Source: an uncultured Acidobacteriia bacterium
GTDB taxonomy: Bacteria > Acidobacteriota > Terriglobia > Bryobacterales > Bryobacteraceae
Reading direction: 5' to 3'
Length of the DNA stretch: 64,000 nt
Assembly (NCBI GenBank): GCA_903825445.1
Contig: CAIKAS010000277.1
Location: 1-64,000 of the forward strand
In this document: one piece after another, positions 17,141 through 26,895 of the stretch
How positions within the stretch are numbered: the stretch's first letter is position 1
How the letters are laid out: each line of letters begins with the position of its first letter
Translations under genes and position numbers: made by a program
Notes under the pieces: generated by a model
Told to the model about the DNA's origin: nothing
The model's database searches: none
Seen by the model: the letters and a program-made list of their open reading frames with translations, nothing else

Positions 17141-18112
17141 ATGCCCCCTACCTACGACGTTATTGTCATCGGTGCCGGACCCACAGGTCTCGCCTGCGCT
17201 ATCGAACTGAAGAGGCGCAATATCCGCGTCATGATTCTGGATAAGGGTTGTGTCGTCAACTCGATCTATAACTATCCGACGCACATGACCTTCTTCACAA
17301 CTCCGGAACTGCTGGAAATCGGCGATATTCCGATGACGAGCATGAACGATAAGCCGACGCGGACTGAGGCTTTGAAATACTACCGGCGCGTCGCCGAGCA
17401 TTACAAGCTCGACATTCATCAGTACGAACTCGTCGAATCGATCAACGGCGAAGACAACGCCTTTGTCGTGAAGACGCCCGTCACGAGTTACACCGCAAAG
17501 AAAGTCATCATCTCGACGGGCTACTATGACGTTCCTAATATGCTGAATGTCCCCGGCGAGGAACTGCCGAAGGTTATTCACTATTACAAGGAGCCGCACC
17601 CGTTCTACGACCATGAGGTCATGGTGGTGGGCGCGAAAAACTCCGCAGCCATTGCCGCGCTGGAACTCTTCTGGACCGGTGCCGGAGTGACGCTCGTGCA
17701 TCGAGGCCCGGAGATCCACAGGCACGTGAAGTACTGGATAAAACCGAACATCGAGAACCGCATTAAGAACGGCGAAATCAAGGCATACTTCAACTCGCGT
17801 GTCGCCGCGATCCGCGAGAAGTCGGTCATTCTGGATACTCCGGATGGCCGTATCGAAGTGAAGAACGACTTTGTACTGGCGATGATCGGATACAGCCCGG
17901 ACATGACCTTTCTCAACGCCACAGGCATCACGCTTGATCCGGTGTCTCAAAAACCGCGCACAAATCCGGATACACTGGAGAGCGAGCGAAAAGGCATCTA
18001 TCTGGCGGGCGTTATCGTGGCAGGTATGCACACGAACGAGATCTTCATCGAGAACGGTCGCTTTCACGGCGCGCAGATCGCGACTGCCATCGCCAGGGAG
18101 TTAGGAAAATGA
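17141..18112 (+). CDS. ypdA: YpdA-family FAD/NAD(P)H disulfide reductase (bacillithiol disulfide reductase type)
   Basis: 323 residues. The N-terminal FAD-binding motif 'VIVIGAGPTGLACAIELKRR' is followed by 'SIYNYPTHMTFFTTPELLEIG' near residue 45, a signature of YpdA/Bdr proteins and not of thioredoxin reductases, whose CxxC redox pair is absent here. A second nucleotide-binding motif 'VMVVGAKNSAAIAALEL' binds NAD(P)H, and 'GIYLAGVIVAGMHTNEIFIENGR' closes the FAD site. In Firmicutes YpdA reduces bacillithiol disulfide; use of bacillithiol here is inference, supported only by the DinB-like protein at 47076. The stop overlaps the next start (ATGA). Confidence 0.88.
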   Translation: MPPTYDVIVIGAGPTGLACAIELKRRNIRVMILDKGCVVNSIYNYPTHMTFFTTPELLEIGDIPMTSMNDKPTRTEALKYYRRVAEHYKLDIHQYELVESINGEDNAFVVKTPVTSYTAKKVIISTGYYDVPNMLNVPGEELPKVIHYYKEPHPFYDHEVMVVGAKNSAAIAALELFWTGAGVTLVHRGPEIHRHVKYWIKPNIENRIKNGEIKAYFNSRVAAIREKSVILDTPDGRIEVKNDFVLAMIGYSPDMTFLNATGITLDPVSQKPRTNPDTLESERKGIYLAGVIVAGMHTNEIFIENGRFHGAQIATAIARELGK

Positions 18113-19371
18113 GATCACTCGGCATTGCCTTCGGCGTCGCTCTCGTTTTGGCGGCCGCCTGCGTTGCGGAGGATTCAGTTACGCCTCTGACCAGTAATGT
18201 GCAGGGCGCGCAATATCCACAGATGACTCCGGATCGCCGCGTGACGTTCCGCCTCCGCGCGGCGGATGCGACTAAGGTGCAGGTGCGGGTAGAGATGCCG
18301 AAGCCCATCGTGCTGGACCTCAGCAAAAGCGACAACGGCTACTGGCTTGGCACCACCGATCCTATCGCGCCGGGCTTCTGGTATTACTCCGTTATCGTGG
18401 ACGGCTTCACCACGCTCGACCCATCGAGCAAGACGTATTTCGGGTATGCGCGCGAGTGCAGCGGGATTGAGATTCCTGGCCCGGATTCGTTACTTTCAGA
18501 TGCCGTGGATGTTCCACACGGGACGCTGAGAGACGTTTGGTATTACTCGGCATCCACGCATGTGTGGCGTCGCGCGAAGGTTTATACGCCGCCGAACTAT
18601 GACAAGCAGTCTGCTGTGCGCTTCCCCGTACTCTATCTGCAGCATGGCGCGGGCGAGAACGAGACGAGCTGGAGCAACCAGGGGCGCGAGACGTTCATCA
18701 TGGATAACCTCTACAGCGTTCGTCCCTCGACGAAGCAGATGATTATCGTGAACGATAACGGTATAGTGCCGTCGCTCACTGCGTCTTCGGCTGGTCCTGC
18801 ACGGGGAGCGGGTGGCGGTCGGGGTGCAAGTGGCGCTTTCGGCGGCAGTGGACGCGGCGGGCGTGGTCCGTCCCGCTCCATGGCGGACAACCAGTTCGCG
18901 GAGTTCGGCCAGATTCTGGTCGCTGAACTGATTCCTTACATCGACAAGAACTTTCGCACGATTGCCGATCGCGACCATCGTGCGTTCGCGGGGCTATCGA
19001 TGGGTGGGGCGCAGGCTTTTCGGCTGGGTCTGGGCCACCTTGATCAGTTCGCCTGGCTCGGGGCTTTCAGTGCCGCGGTTGCCAATCTCGATTTCGCGAA
19101 AGACTATGACGGAAAGCTCGCCGATCCTCAAATCAACAAGCAGCTGAAGCTGCTCTGGATGGGAGTTGGCAAACAGGACGGCCTGCATGACGGACTGCTG
19201 GCCATCCATCAGAATCTGGAAAAGGCCAACGTCCGGCATGTCTGGGTGGAAGGGGAAGGCGGCCACGTTTGGGGCGAGTGGCGGGGCTATCTGGCACGGT
19301 TCGCGTCGCTGCTTTTTCAGGACACGCCACCGAAGGCGACTCGACCAGCTTCCCCGCCCGCTCTGAAGTAA
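18109..19371 (+). CDS. Secreted esterase (Esterase D / feruloyl-acetyl xylan esterase type)
   Basis: 420 residues with a signal peptide (1-20). An immunoglobulin-like domain of the kind found in front of carbohydrate esterases spans residues ~35-115 ('YPQMTPDRRVTFRLRAADA', 'GFWYYSVIVDG'). The alpha/beta hydrolase domain follows ('FPVLYLQHGAGENETSW') with the nucleophile Ser in 'FAGLSMGGAQAF', an acid in the 'GVGKQDGLHD' region and the His of 'EGEGGHVWGEWR'. A Gly/Arg-rich loop ('GARGAGGGRGAS...') interrupts the domain near residue 230. The family cleaves feruloyl or acetyl esters of xylan, which fits with the GH115 enzyme. It overlaps ypdA by four bases. Confidence 0.88.
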   Translation: MRSLGIAFGVALVLAAACVAEDSVTPLTSNVQGAQYPQMTPDRRVTFRLRAADATKVQVRVEMPKPIVLDLSKSDNGYWLGTTDPIAPGFWYYSVIVDGFTTLDPSSKTYFGYARECSGIEIPGPDSLLSDAVDVPHGTLRDVWYYSASTHVWRRAKVYTPPNYDKQSAVRFPVLYLQHGAGENETSWSNQGRETFIMDNLYSVRPSTKQMIIVNDNGIVPSLTASSAGPARGAGGGRGASGAFGGSGRGGRGPSRSMADNQFAEFGQILVAELIPYIDKNFRTIADRDHRAFAGLSMGGAQAFRLGLGHLDQFAWLGAFSAAVANLDFAKDYDGKLADPQINKQLKLLWMGVGKQDGLHDGLLAIHQNLEKANVRHVWVEGEGGHVWGEWRGYLARFASLLFQDTPPKATRPASPPALK

Positions 19372-19378
19372 AACCCAC

Positions 19379-19720
19379 TTACTGAGTTGCGCCGTTGTGC
19401 TTATCAGCGTAGATCTGCTTGCTTAGTTTATTCTGCTGGTGGTTGACCTGCGCTTTTTCGATGGGTGTCAGCTTGCCACCGTTGGCAGCGCGGTCCGTGC
19501 GGGTCTCTTTGTTCACCGCTGCTTCTTTGGTCTCGAGTTTGGCAGTTTCGCCAGCGGTCAGTTGGCCAGACTTCACACCCTGCGCGATCCGATCCTGCTG
19601 GTTTTCCTTGCGCTGTGCGATGGTGGCGGGTTTCTTCGCGGGCGTTGTGGCGGAAGCGGCGGATACTGTGGCGGCAAGAAATACACCGCAGATTGCAATA
19701 CCGGTAAGTAACTTGTGCAT
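19379..19720 (-). CDS. Small secreted helical protein
   Basis: 113 residues. A signal peptide of about 24 residues ('MHKLLTGIAICGVFLAATVSAASA') is followed by a highly charged, Gln/Lys-rich helical part with two related segments, 'RIAQGVKSGQLTAGETAKLETKEAAVNKE' and 'RTDRAANGGKLTPIEKAQVNHQQNKL'. The repeated 'G-K/Q-L-T-x-x-E' pattern looks like a short paired-helix repeat. Function is unknown; proteins of this shape are periplasmic and common in Acidobacteria and Proteobacteria. Its 3' end faces the esterase gene with only seven bases between them. Confidence 0.78.
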   Translation of the reverse strand: MHKLLTGIAICGVFLAATVSAASATTPAKKPATIAQRKENQQDRIAQGVKSGQLTAGETAKLETKEAAVNKETRTDRAANGGKLTPIEKAQVNHQQNKLSKQIYADKHNGATQ

Positions 19721-19780
19721 GACTTCTCTCCTCGTGAGGGCCTTTCGTTTCTACTGCGCCCTTCATACGATTAAACAGAA

Positions 19781-19807
19781 CCACCTGCCGGAAGTCGCGG
19801 CAGGTGG
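19781..19807 (-). terminator. Hairpin terminator of the small basic protein gene
   Basis: CCACCTGCC (19781-19789) pairs perfectly with GGCAGGTGG (19799-19807). On the minus strand the stem is followed by TTCTGTTT, and it lies about 75 bases after the stop of the gene at 19881-20087. Confidence 0.6.
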
Positions 19808-19880
19808 AAGAAACTTCATGTTAATGGTTGTTCAGCCGGCGTGAGCCAGCGATGCAGCGCGAGGCGTGAGTGGTGGGCGG

Positions 19881-20087
19881 TTAGCCGACCTTCTTCGAAT
19901 TCGCCTTGCGGGCGGCGCGGCGGGCCTGCGCTCTCTTGCCATTCTTGCGGGCCTTCGCCGCGCGCTTATTGGCAGCCTTGTGATGAGCCTTGGGGCGGGC
20001 GCCCGCCTGACTGGCGAAGGCGCTGCCTGGCAGGACTACGCCAGCAAGAAACATGCAGAGTACGATGGAGCCGAAGATTTTTTTCAT
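19881..20087 (-). CDS. Very small secreted Lys/Arg/Ala-rich protein
   Basis: 68 residues from ATG 20087. The signal peptide 'MKKIFGSIVLCMFLAGVVLPGSAFA' is followed by a 43-residue tail made almost only of Ala, Lys, Arg, His and Asn ('HHKAANKRAAKARKNGKRAQ'). This strong positive charge outside the membrane would bind acidic polysaccharide, lipopolysaccharide or extracellular DNA; that is inference. The frame remains open upstream to 20126, but only the start at 20087 puts the signal peptide first. It ends recQ's operon or stands alone; the recQ stop is 35 bases upstream. Confidence 0.75.
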   Translation of the reverse strand: MKKIFGSIVLCMFLAGVVLPGSAFASQAGARPKAHHKAANKRAAKARKNGKRAQARRAARKANSKKVG

Positions 20088-20122
20088 AGGGGTATCTAGT
20101 GCGATATTACAACACTTTTTCC

Positions 20123-21658
20123 TCAACGTGTAGAAAAATCATGCAACGCAATTAAGATCTCTTTTCCGAAAGATTGAGCCTTCCGCTCGCCAATTCCGGT
20201 GACTTCCAGCAGTTCTTCGAACGTAGCCGGTTCCTTGCCGCAGAGATCGGCCAGACTGGCGTCGTTCAGGATCATGAACGCCGGAACGCCGCGCTGTTTT
20301 GCAAAGGCCCTCCGCCATTCACGCATATGCTGCTGTAAAGCGGAATCCGGAACGCTCGACATTGCGCGTCGCGGACGTGGGGATTCGTTTTTCGATGCCC
20401 GGCCAATCCTCTGCGGGCCATTCCGTTGCGCGACGGCCGACAGTACCCACTCCGGTTCGGTGGTGCAGATGTCACAGGCATTGCACTTTTCCCACTTTGG
20501 CGTTTCGCCGAAGTGCAGGCAAATCTGACGGTGGCGGCACTCTTCGGATTCCGCGAACTTACGAATCGAGTGATATGACTGCCACGCACGATCGCGTTCC
20601 TGCGCATCGGCGATCTTGCCGTTGAAATATGCCAGGAGACCGGCATCGCGCGTTTGCCACAACAGCACGCAATCAGCCGGATCGCTGTCTCGACCCGCTC
20701 GACCAGCCTCCTGGTAATACTGCTCAATCGATTTCGGCAGCGCCAGATGGATGACGGCGCGCACACCGGGCTTGTTGATGCCGAGACCAAACGCGATGGT
20801 CCCCACCAACACACGGACCTCGTCTGACATCCAGCGTTCCTGATTCTGGCTGCGGTCGGCCGCATCCATCTTGCCGTGATACGGCACGGCTGCAATTCCC
20901 TGCCCGCCGAGGAACGCGACCGTTTCTTCCACGCGGGCGATGGTGGGCGCGTAGATGATCATCGTGGATCCGGAATAGGCCTCGACAGCCGCTGTCAGCA
21001 GCTGTTGCTGCAACGCCCCGTCGCAGGCGCGAACGAAGTAGTTGAGATTTGGCCGGTGGAAACTCGCGATGTACTTGTGAGGATCGCGCAGGCTGAGTTG
21101 CCGCAGAATGTCGTGCCGGACACGCTGGGTTGCACTTGCGGTGAACGCGGCGATGGGCTGATCGGGGAAAAGTTCGCGAAGGCGCCGCAGTTGACGGTAC
21201 TCGGGGCGGAACTCGTGGCCCCATTCGGATATGCAGTGGGCTTCATCGATGGCGAAGAAGGCCACCGGCACGCGGCTCAGGTAGTCGATGAATTCGTCGC
21301 GGAGCAGGCGCTCGGGGGAGACGTAGAGCAGGCGGTACTCGCCATTCACGGCGCGTCTCATGACGTTTTGCTGTTCCGACCAGGGGATCTGGCTGTTCAG
21401 TGCCGCAGCGGGAATGCCCATCTGCTCGAGTTGCGCCGCCTGGTCCTGCATGAGGGCGATCAGCGGCGAGACGACTACGGCCGTGCGCCCGGAAACTACC
21501 GCCGGCAACTGGTAGCACAATGACTTTCCGCCGCCAGTCGGCATGACGACGCAGACATCATTGCCGGCGATGAGACTTTCCACGATTCGGCCCTGCAAAG
21601 GCCGGAAGTGATCGTAGCCCCAATACTTCCTGAGGACGGCGTGAAGATCTGGTGTCAC
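20123..21658 (-). CDS. recQ: RecQ-family ATP-dependent DNA helicase
   Basis: 511 residues from a GTG at 21658, eight bases after the lysE-type gene stop. Helicase motifs are intact: 'FRPLQ' (motif 0), 'MPTGGGKSLCYQLPA' (Walker A), 'FAIDEAHCISEWGHEFRPEY' (DEAH), 'FTASAT' and 'EAGRAGRDSDPADC'. The zinc-binding cysteines follow ('ECRHRQICLHFGE...KCNACDIC'). The winged-helix part of the RQC region appears to be missing, since only about 40 residues separate the zinc site from a C-terminal HRDC domain ('MREWRRAFAKQRGVPAFMILNDASL'). RecQ unwinds recombination and stalled-fork intermediates with a 3'-5' polarity. It is the last gene of a long minus-strand operon. Confidence 0.95.
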   Translation of the reverse strand: MTPDLHAVLRKYWGYDHFRPLQGRIVESLIAGNDVCVVMPTGGGKSLCYQLPAVVSGRTAVVVSPLIALMQDQAAQLEQMGIPAAALNSQIPWSEQQNVMRRAVNGEYRLLYVSPERLLRDEFIDYLSRVPVAFFAIDEAHCISEWGHEFRPEYRQLRRLRELFPDQPIAAFTASATQRVRHDILRQLSLRDPHKYIASFHRPNLNYFVRACDGALQQQLLTAAVEAYSGSTMIIYAPTIARVEETVAFLGGQGIAAVPYHGKMDAADRSQNQERWMSDEVRVLVGTIAFGLGINKPGVRAVIHLALPKSIEQYYQEAGRAGRDSDPADCVLLWQTRDAGLLAYFNGKIADAQERDRAWQSYHSIRKFAESEECRHRQICLHFGETPKWEKCNACDICTTEPEWVLSAVAQRNGPQRIGRASKNESPRPRRAMSSVPDSALQQHMREWRRAFAKQRGVPAFMILNDASLADLCGKEPATFEELLEVTGIGERKAQSFGKEILIALHDFSTR

Positions 21659-21666
21659 TCGCGGGG

Positions 21667-22296
21667 TTATCGCTTCCCGGGCAAGGCGAGCCACAGGCCG
21701 AGGCCGGCGAAGACGCCCCCGGTCATCCAACGAAGAACAGGCACTCCGGAGTCACGGGACTCCATGCGGCGGCGAAGAGCGCCGCCCACGGCACTGGCCG
21801 TAAAGGCCACCAGAATATTGAACAGGGTGCCGGAGACATCGAAGATGAGACCGAGCCGGACGGTCTGCCCGAAGGCTCCGCCCTGAGGCGAGATGAACTG
21901 GGGGAGAAACGCGAGAAAGAAGAGGGCGACCTTCGGGTTGAGAATATTCGTGAGGGCGCCCTGCAGGAAGATGCGGGAAAGACTTGTCCGGGCCAGCGCC
22001 GGCTCGCGGGTTCCGGCACCGTGCGAAGTAATGGTGCGGTAACCGAGATAGATCAGGTAAACGGCGCCCGCATAGCGAACTGCGTTATATGCCGCCGGGA
22101 CTGCACGGAGCAACTGGGCCAGGCCGAAGGCCACTGCGAAGATGTGAAAGAAGCAGCCGGCACCGATGCCTATAGCGGAGGCCAATCCTGCTGCCCTGCC
22201 CTGACCAATCGATCGGGCAATGATGTACAACATGTCAGGGCCAGGGGTAATGAACAGAAGAACCATTGCCGCGTAGAACACCGGCAGCGGAGTCAT
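21667..22296 (-). CDS. LysE/RhtB-family amino-acid exporter
   Basis: 209 residues with about six hydrophobic helices. The N-terminus 'LPVFYAAMVLLFITPGPDMLYIIARSIGQGRAAGLASAIGIGAG' carries the 'TPGPDML' motif of the family, and 'LTNILNPKVALFFLAFLPQFI' is the second conserved block. Members sit in the inner membrane and export amino acids such as lysine, threonine or homoserine lactone. Substrate is unknown. Its ATG overlaps the stop of the upstream SGNH gene (ATGA), and its own stop is eight bases before recQ, so all three are co-translated. Confidence 0.92.
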   Translation of the reverse strand: MTPLPVFYAAMVLLFITPGPDMLYIIARSIGQGRAAGLASAIGIGAGCFFHIFAVAFGLAQLLRAVPAAYNAVRYAGAVYLIYLGYRTITSHGAGTREPALARTSLSRIFLQGALTNILNPKVALFFLAFLPQFISPQGGAFGQTVRLGLIFDVSGTLFNILVAFTASAVGGALRRRMESRDSGVPVLRWMTGGVFAGLGLWLALPGKR

Positions 22297-23390
22297 TTCG
22301 CCGCAACCGGCAGGGGTCGCCGATGTACTTTGGACGGATCTTCGGGGGCGGCCAACATGATGCGCAGACGCTCGACGGCGTCGAGAACTATTGGCGACAT
22401 AATGCGGTAGCCACGGGCGTTAGGATTCACGCCATCGTCGGAGAACTCGGGCTTCATCATGCCTTTGTCGTCGGCCATGGCGGAGAAGTAATCGATGTAG
22501 ATGAAGTTCTCGCGAATGCAGTAATCGCGGATCCAGGTGTTCACCTTCTTGATGGCCTCGGGGGTGCGGATCTTTGCGGCATCGCCGCCGACCGGCAGCA
22601 GGGAGGCAAACATCGGCTGGACGCCATGCGCCTTCGCAACGTCGCCCATCATGACGAGGTTATCGGCGGTTGCCGACGGGGCGATGCCACGCGCGACGTC
22701 TTCCGACCCGGCGAGGACAACGACGGCGAGCGGGCGGAGAGCCACAACGTCAGCCAGAAACCGGGTCAGGATCTGATTGGTGGTTTGCCCGGCGATGCCG
22801 CGACCCACGAAGTCCTGCAGAGTGAAATACTCGTTGAGACGCCAAAAGTCCGTCGCGGAATCGCCGAGGAATACGTAGCGGGACTTCGATGCTATGGGCG
22901 GGGGAAACTTCGAATTCACCGCGGCATAGCGCTTCAGGTTGTTGGGATCGGCTGCGGTGGCACGTATTTCCGCCTGCGCGGCGCCGAGCAGGACAGCGAA
23001 ATGGCGATCCAGCCGCTGCAGGTTGTCGCGCAACTCGAGGAATTGTTGGGAGGCTGTGGGCGGAAAGAAGTCGGGGCGCGGCAAGGTATCTGCCAGCGCA
23101 AGATAGGCACGGATCTGATTACTGAACTGGAGGGTTAGGGAGGGGTCGCGTTGGGACTTGCCGAGGGCGGTCGCGGTGGCCTGCGCATTCTGCCGGAGCT
23201 GTTCGCTGGCGCGAACGAGGCCAGGCACCGCAACCGCAGTCGACTCCATCAACTGCATTACCCGCGTGGCCGTGAGCTGAGTTTCCGCGGGGCTGAGCAG
23301 AGCATTGGCCGGACTCTGCGCGAAAGCGGCGGTGGAAAAAAACTGCAGGAAAGCCACCGCTAAAACCGGAGCTACTCGGGTGCGTCGCAT
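22293..23390 (-). CDS. Secreted SGNH/GDSL-fold protein with degenerate catalytic blocks
   Basis: 365 residues from ATG 23390 (signal peptide 'MRRTRVAPVLAVAFLQFFSTAAFA'); the longer open frame upstream overlaps the DUF3108 gene and is not used. A helical region is followed by an SGNH fold: block I 'YVFLGDSATDFW' with the Ser, block II Gly in 'GRGIAGQTTNQ', block III reading 'VVVLAGSEDVARG' where GTND is normal, and block V reading 'SDDGVNPNARGY' where DGVHPN is normal. The catalytic His is Asn and the oxyanion Asn is Glu. The protein may have lost ester hydrolysis or use another mechanism. Confidence 0.85.
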   Translation of the reverse strand: MRRTRVAPVLAVAFLQFFSTAAFAQSPANALLSPAETQLTATRVMQLMESTAVAVPGLVRASEQLRQNAQATATALGKSQRDPSLTLQFSNQIRAYLALADTLPRPDFFPPTASQQFLELRDNLQRLDRHFAVLLGAAQAEIRATAADPNNLKRYAAVNSKFPPPIASKSRYVFLGDSATDFWRLNEYFTLQDFVGRGIAGQTTNQILTRFLADVVALRPLAVVVLAGSEDVARGIAPSATADNLVMMGDVAKAHGVQPMFASLLPVGGDAAKIRTPEAIKKVNTWIRDYCIRENFIYIDYFSAMADDKGMMKPEFSDDGVNPNARGYRIMSPIVLDAVERLRIMLAAPEDPSKVHRRPLPVAAK

Positions 23391-23394
23391 ATCT

Positions 23395-24210
23395 CTATTT
23401 TGCACCCGGAACGGGCACGGCGGAAGGGGGTTTTTCCATGCGAAAGGTAATAGTGCCGATGGCGATCTGAAGGCGGACCTGGAGCTGAATGGGCAGGCGC
23501 TTGTCATCGTCGGTAATCCAGACGTGCAGATGACCGGACCGCCGGAACAGCACGTTATCGAAAAGATAGATTTCGTAGAGGATGGTGTTGACGGTGCCGA
23601 AATCGGTCTTGAGGGCCTCGCGGCGCTGGGCCTCCACTTTGGCCATGACGAACTTCTTGCCGTCACTTACCGGAATCAGAGCGGACTTGCCGGGATCGAG
23701 GCGTAGATAGCGGAGGGAGATGAGGCCACCGATCAGATCGTGAACGCAGCCGGGGATCGTCACTTCCTGAGTCACGGTGGAGTTCCTGGTCAGGTCCTTT
23801 TCGAGGTAGCTTGCTTTGTGGGCCGCCGAGTCATAGGTGATGCGGGTCTCCTTATGACGGCCACCTTCCTGCGCCTGAATCAGGGAACTTTGGGCGCAGA
23901 AACCAGGCGCGAGGGATGCGGTGTACTCGTCGTTGACCAGGTAGAGTCGCGAGACAAGACCGGCGGATTCGACGTGGAGGCGGACATCGCCCGCCTCAGG
24001 ACCGGCTGAAGGGGAGGCGTTCCATTCGAGGTGAGCCTTTCCTGCTGTGATCAGACGCCATTCGATGGCGTAGTCGAACGCTTCGTGAGCGGGAGGAACG
24101 AGGGCAGGCGCGGCGTTAAAGGCTGCCTGCGGGGTGGCTAACGCTGGAAGGAAGATTGCGATGGCCAGCAGTGGCGCGACGCGGCGTGTAATCGGGGGCC
24201 ATCTGGACAT
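23395..24210 (-). CDS. DUF3108 periplasmic protein
   Basis: 271 residues with a signal peptide ('ITRRVAPLLAIAIFLPALATPQAA'). The body begins 'EAFDYAIEWRLITAGKAHLEW', the opening of DUF3108, and continues with 'RLYLVNDEYTASLAPGF' and 'HLHVWITDDDKRLPIQLQVRLQIAIGTITFRM', the C-terminal hallmark in which the last strand ends the domain. DUF3108 proteins are predicted beta-barrel-like periplasmic proteins of unknown function, common in Gram-negative bacteria. The gene lies five bases before the SGNH gene and 16 after the HAD gene, within the tilS-recQ operon. Confidence 0.9.
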   Translation of the reverse strand: MSRWPPITRRVAPLLAIAIFLPALATPQAAFNAAPALVPPAHEAFDYAIEWRLITAGKAHLEWNASPSAGPEAGDVRLHVESAGLVSRLYLVNDEYTASLAPGFCAQSSLIQAQEGGRHKETRITYDSAAHKASYLEKDLTRNSTVTQEVTIPGCVHDLIGGLISLRYLRLDPGKSALIPVSDGKKFVMAKVEAQRREALKTDFGTVNTILYEIYLFDNVLFRRSGHLHVWITDDDKRLPIQLQVRLQIAIGTITFRMEKPPSAVPVPGAK

Positions 24211-24226
24211 CCAATGGTTCAGTTTC

Positions 24227-24875
24227 TCATATTGCGATCAGTTCACGGGGGTGAGTGATCCAGTAGTCGGGAGACCATTTTGCCATGTCCTCGCGGTTGC
24301 CGTAGCCGTAGAGGACGGCGCAAGTGCGCATTCCGGCGCGGCGACCGGCTTCCATGTCGGCGGCGGAGTCACCTACGAAGAGGCAGTCGTCGGGCTTCGC
24401 GCCCACTGCTTCCATGGAGCGCAAGAGGACGTCCGGTTCGGGCTTGCAGGGGAAACCGTCTGTGCCCTGGACGTGATCGAAATGGGGCAGGAGTCCAAAC
24501 ATTTCGAGGACAATGCGGGTGGTGGGAGTGCCTTTGGTGGTGGCGGTAGACTTGCGGCCGGGTAACGCCGCCAGCGTTTCCTTCACGCCGGGGTAGAGTT
24601 TCGTGGAGGCATGTCCGCGACCCGTATAGACTGCGCGGTATTGCTGGATGAGGTCGTTGAGCTGTTCGCGATTGAAATCCGGACGGACTTCCTGGAAGCA
24701 GACATCGAGGTGGTAGCCGATGAAGCTGCGCAGGTACTCGAATTCGAGTGGCTGCGGAGCGTGTGGAGAAAGCACCTGGTGGATTGCGCCGCAGATGTCC
24801 GCGGCGGAATCGAGCAGTGTCCCGTCCACATCGAAAATGTAGACGGGGAAGGCAGGGATATTTGCGGTCGACAAG

Positions 24876-24898
<23 letters not shown>
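24227..24898 (-). CDS. HAD-superfamily phosphatase (phosphoglycolate phosphatase type)
   Basis: 223 residues. Motif I '[13 protein letters not shown]' carries the nucleophile Asp, followed by an alpha-helical cap (residues ~35-105), motif II 'TTKGTPT', the lysine of '[11 protein letters not shown]' and motif IV '[18 protein letters not shown]'. This is the Gph/PGMB-like subgroup that dephosphorylates small phosphates such as 2-phosphoglycolate, pyrophosphate or sugar phosphates. The true substrate is unknown. The start codon lies 23 bases inside the end of ftsH, so translation is coupled to it. I chose ATG 24898, the only Met that leaves the full motif I in place. Confidence 0.9.
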
Positions 24899-26789
<1,891 letters not shown>

Positions 26790-26895
26790 AAAACCTCATT
26801 TACCGATCTCGTCTATTACGCCCGAACAGCTGTACGCCGAATAAGCCCTGCAATTTCAGCGCCGCTTGACATCAAAAAAGACCCGCGCTATTGGT

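Noticed and set aside
22266..23138. 290-codon plus-strand open frame antisense to the SGNH gene
   Set aside because: It covers the SGNH coding sequence in reverse, without ribosome site or recognisable domain.
23391..23666. N-terminal 92-residue extension of the SGNH protein
   Set aside because: It overlaps the DUF3108 gene in another frame and would hide the signal peptide beginning at 23390.
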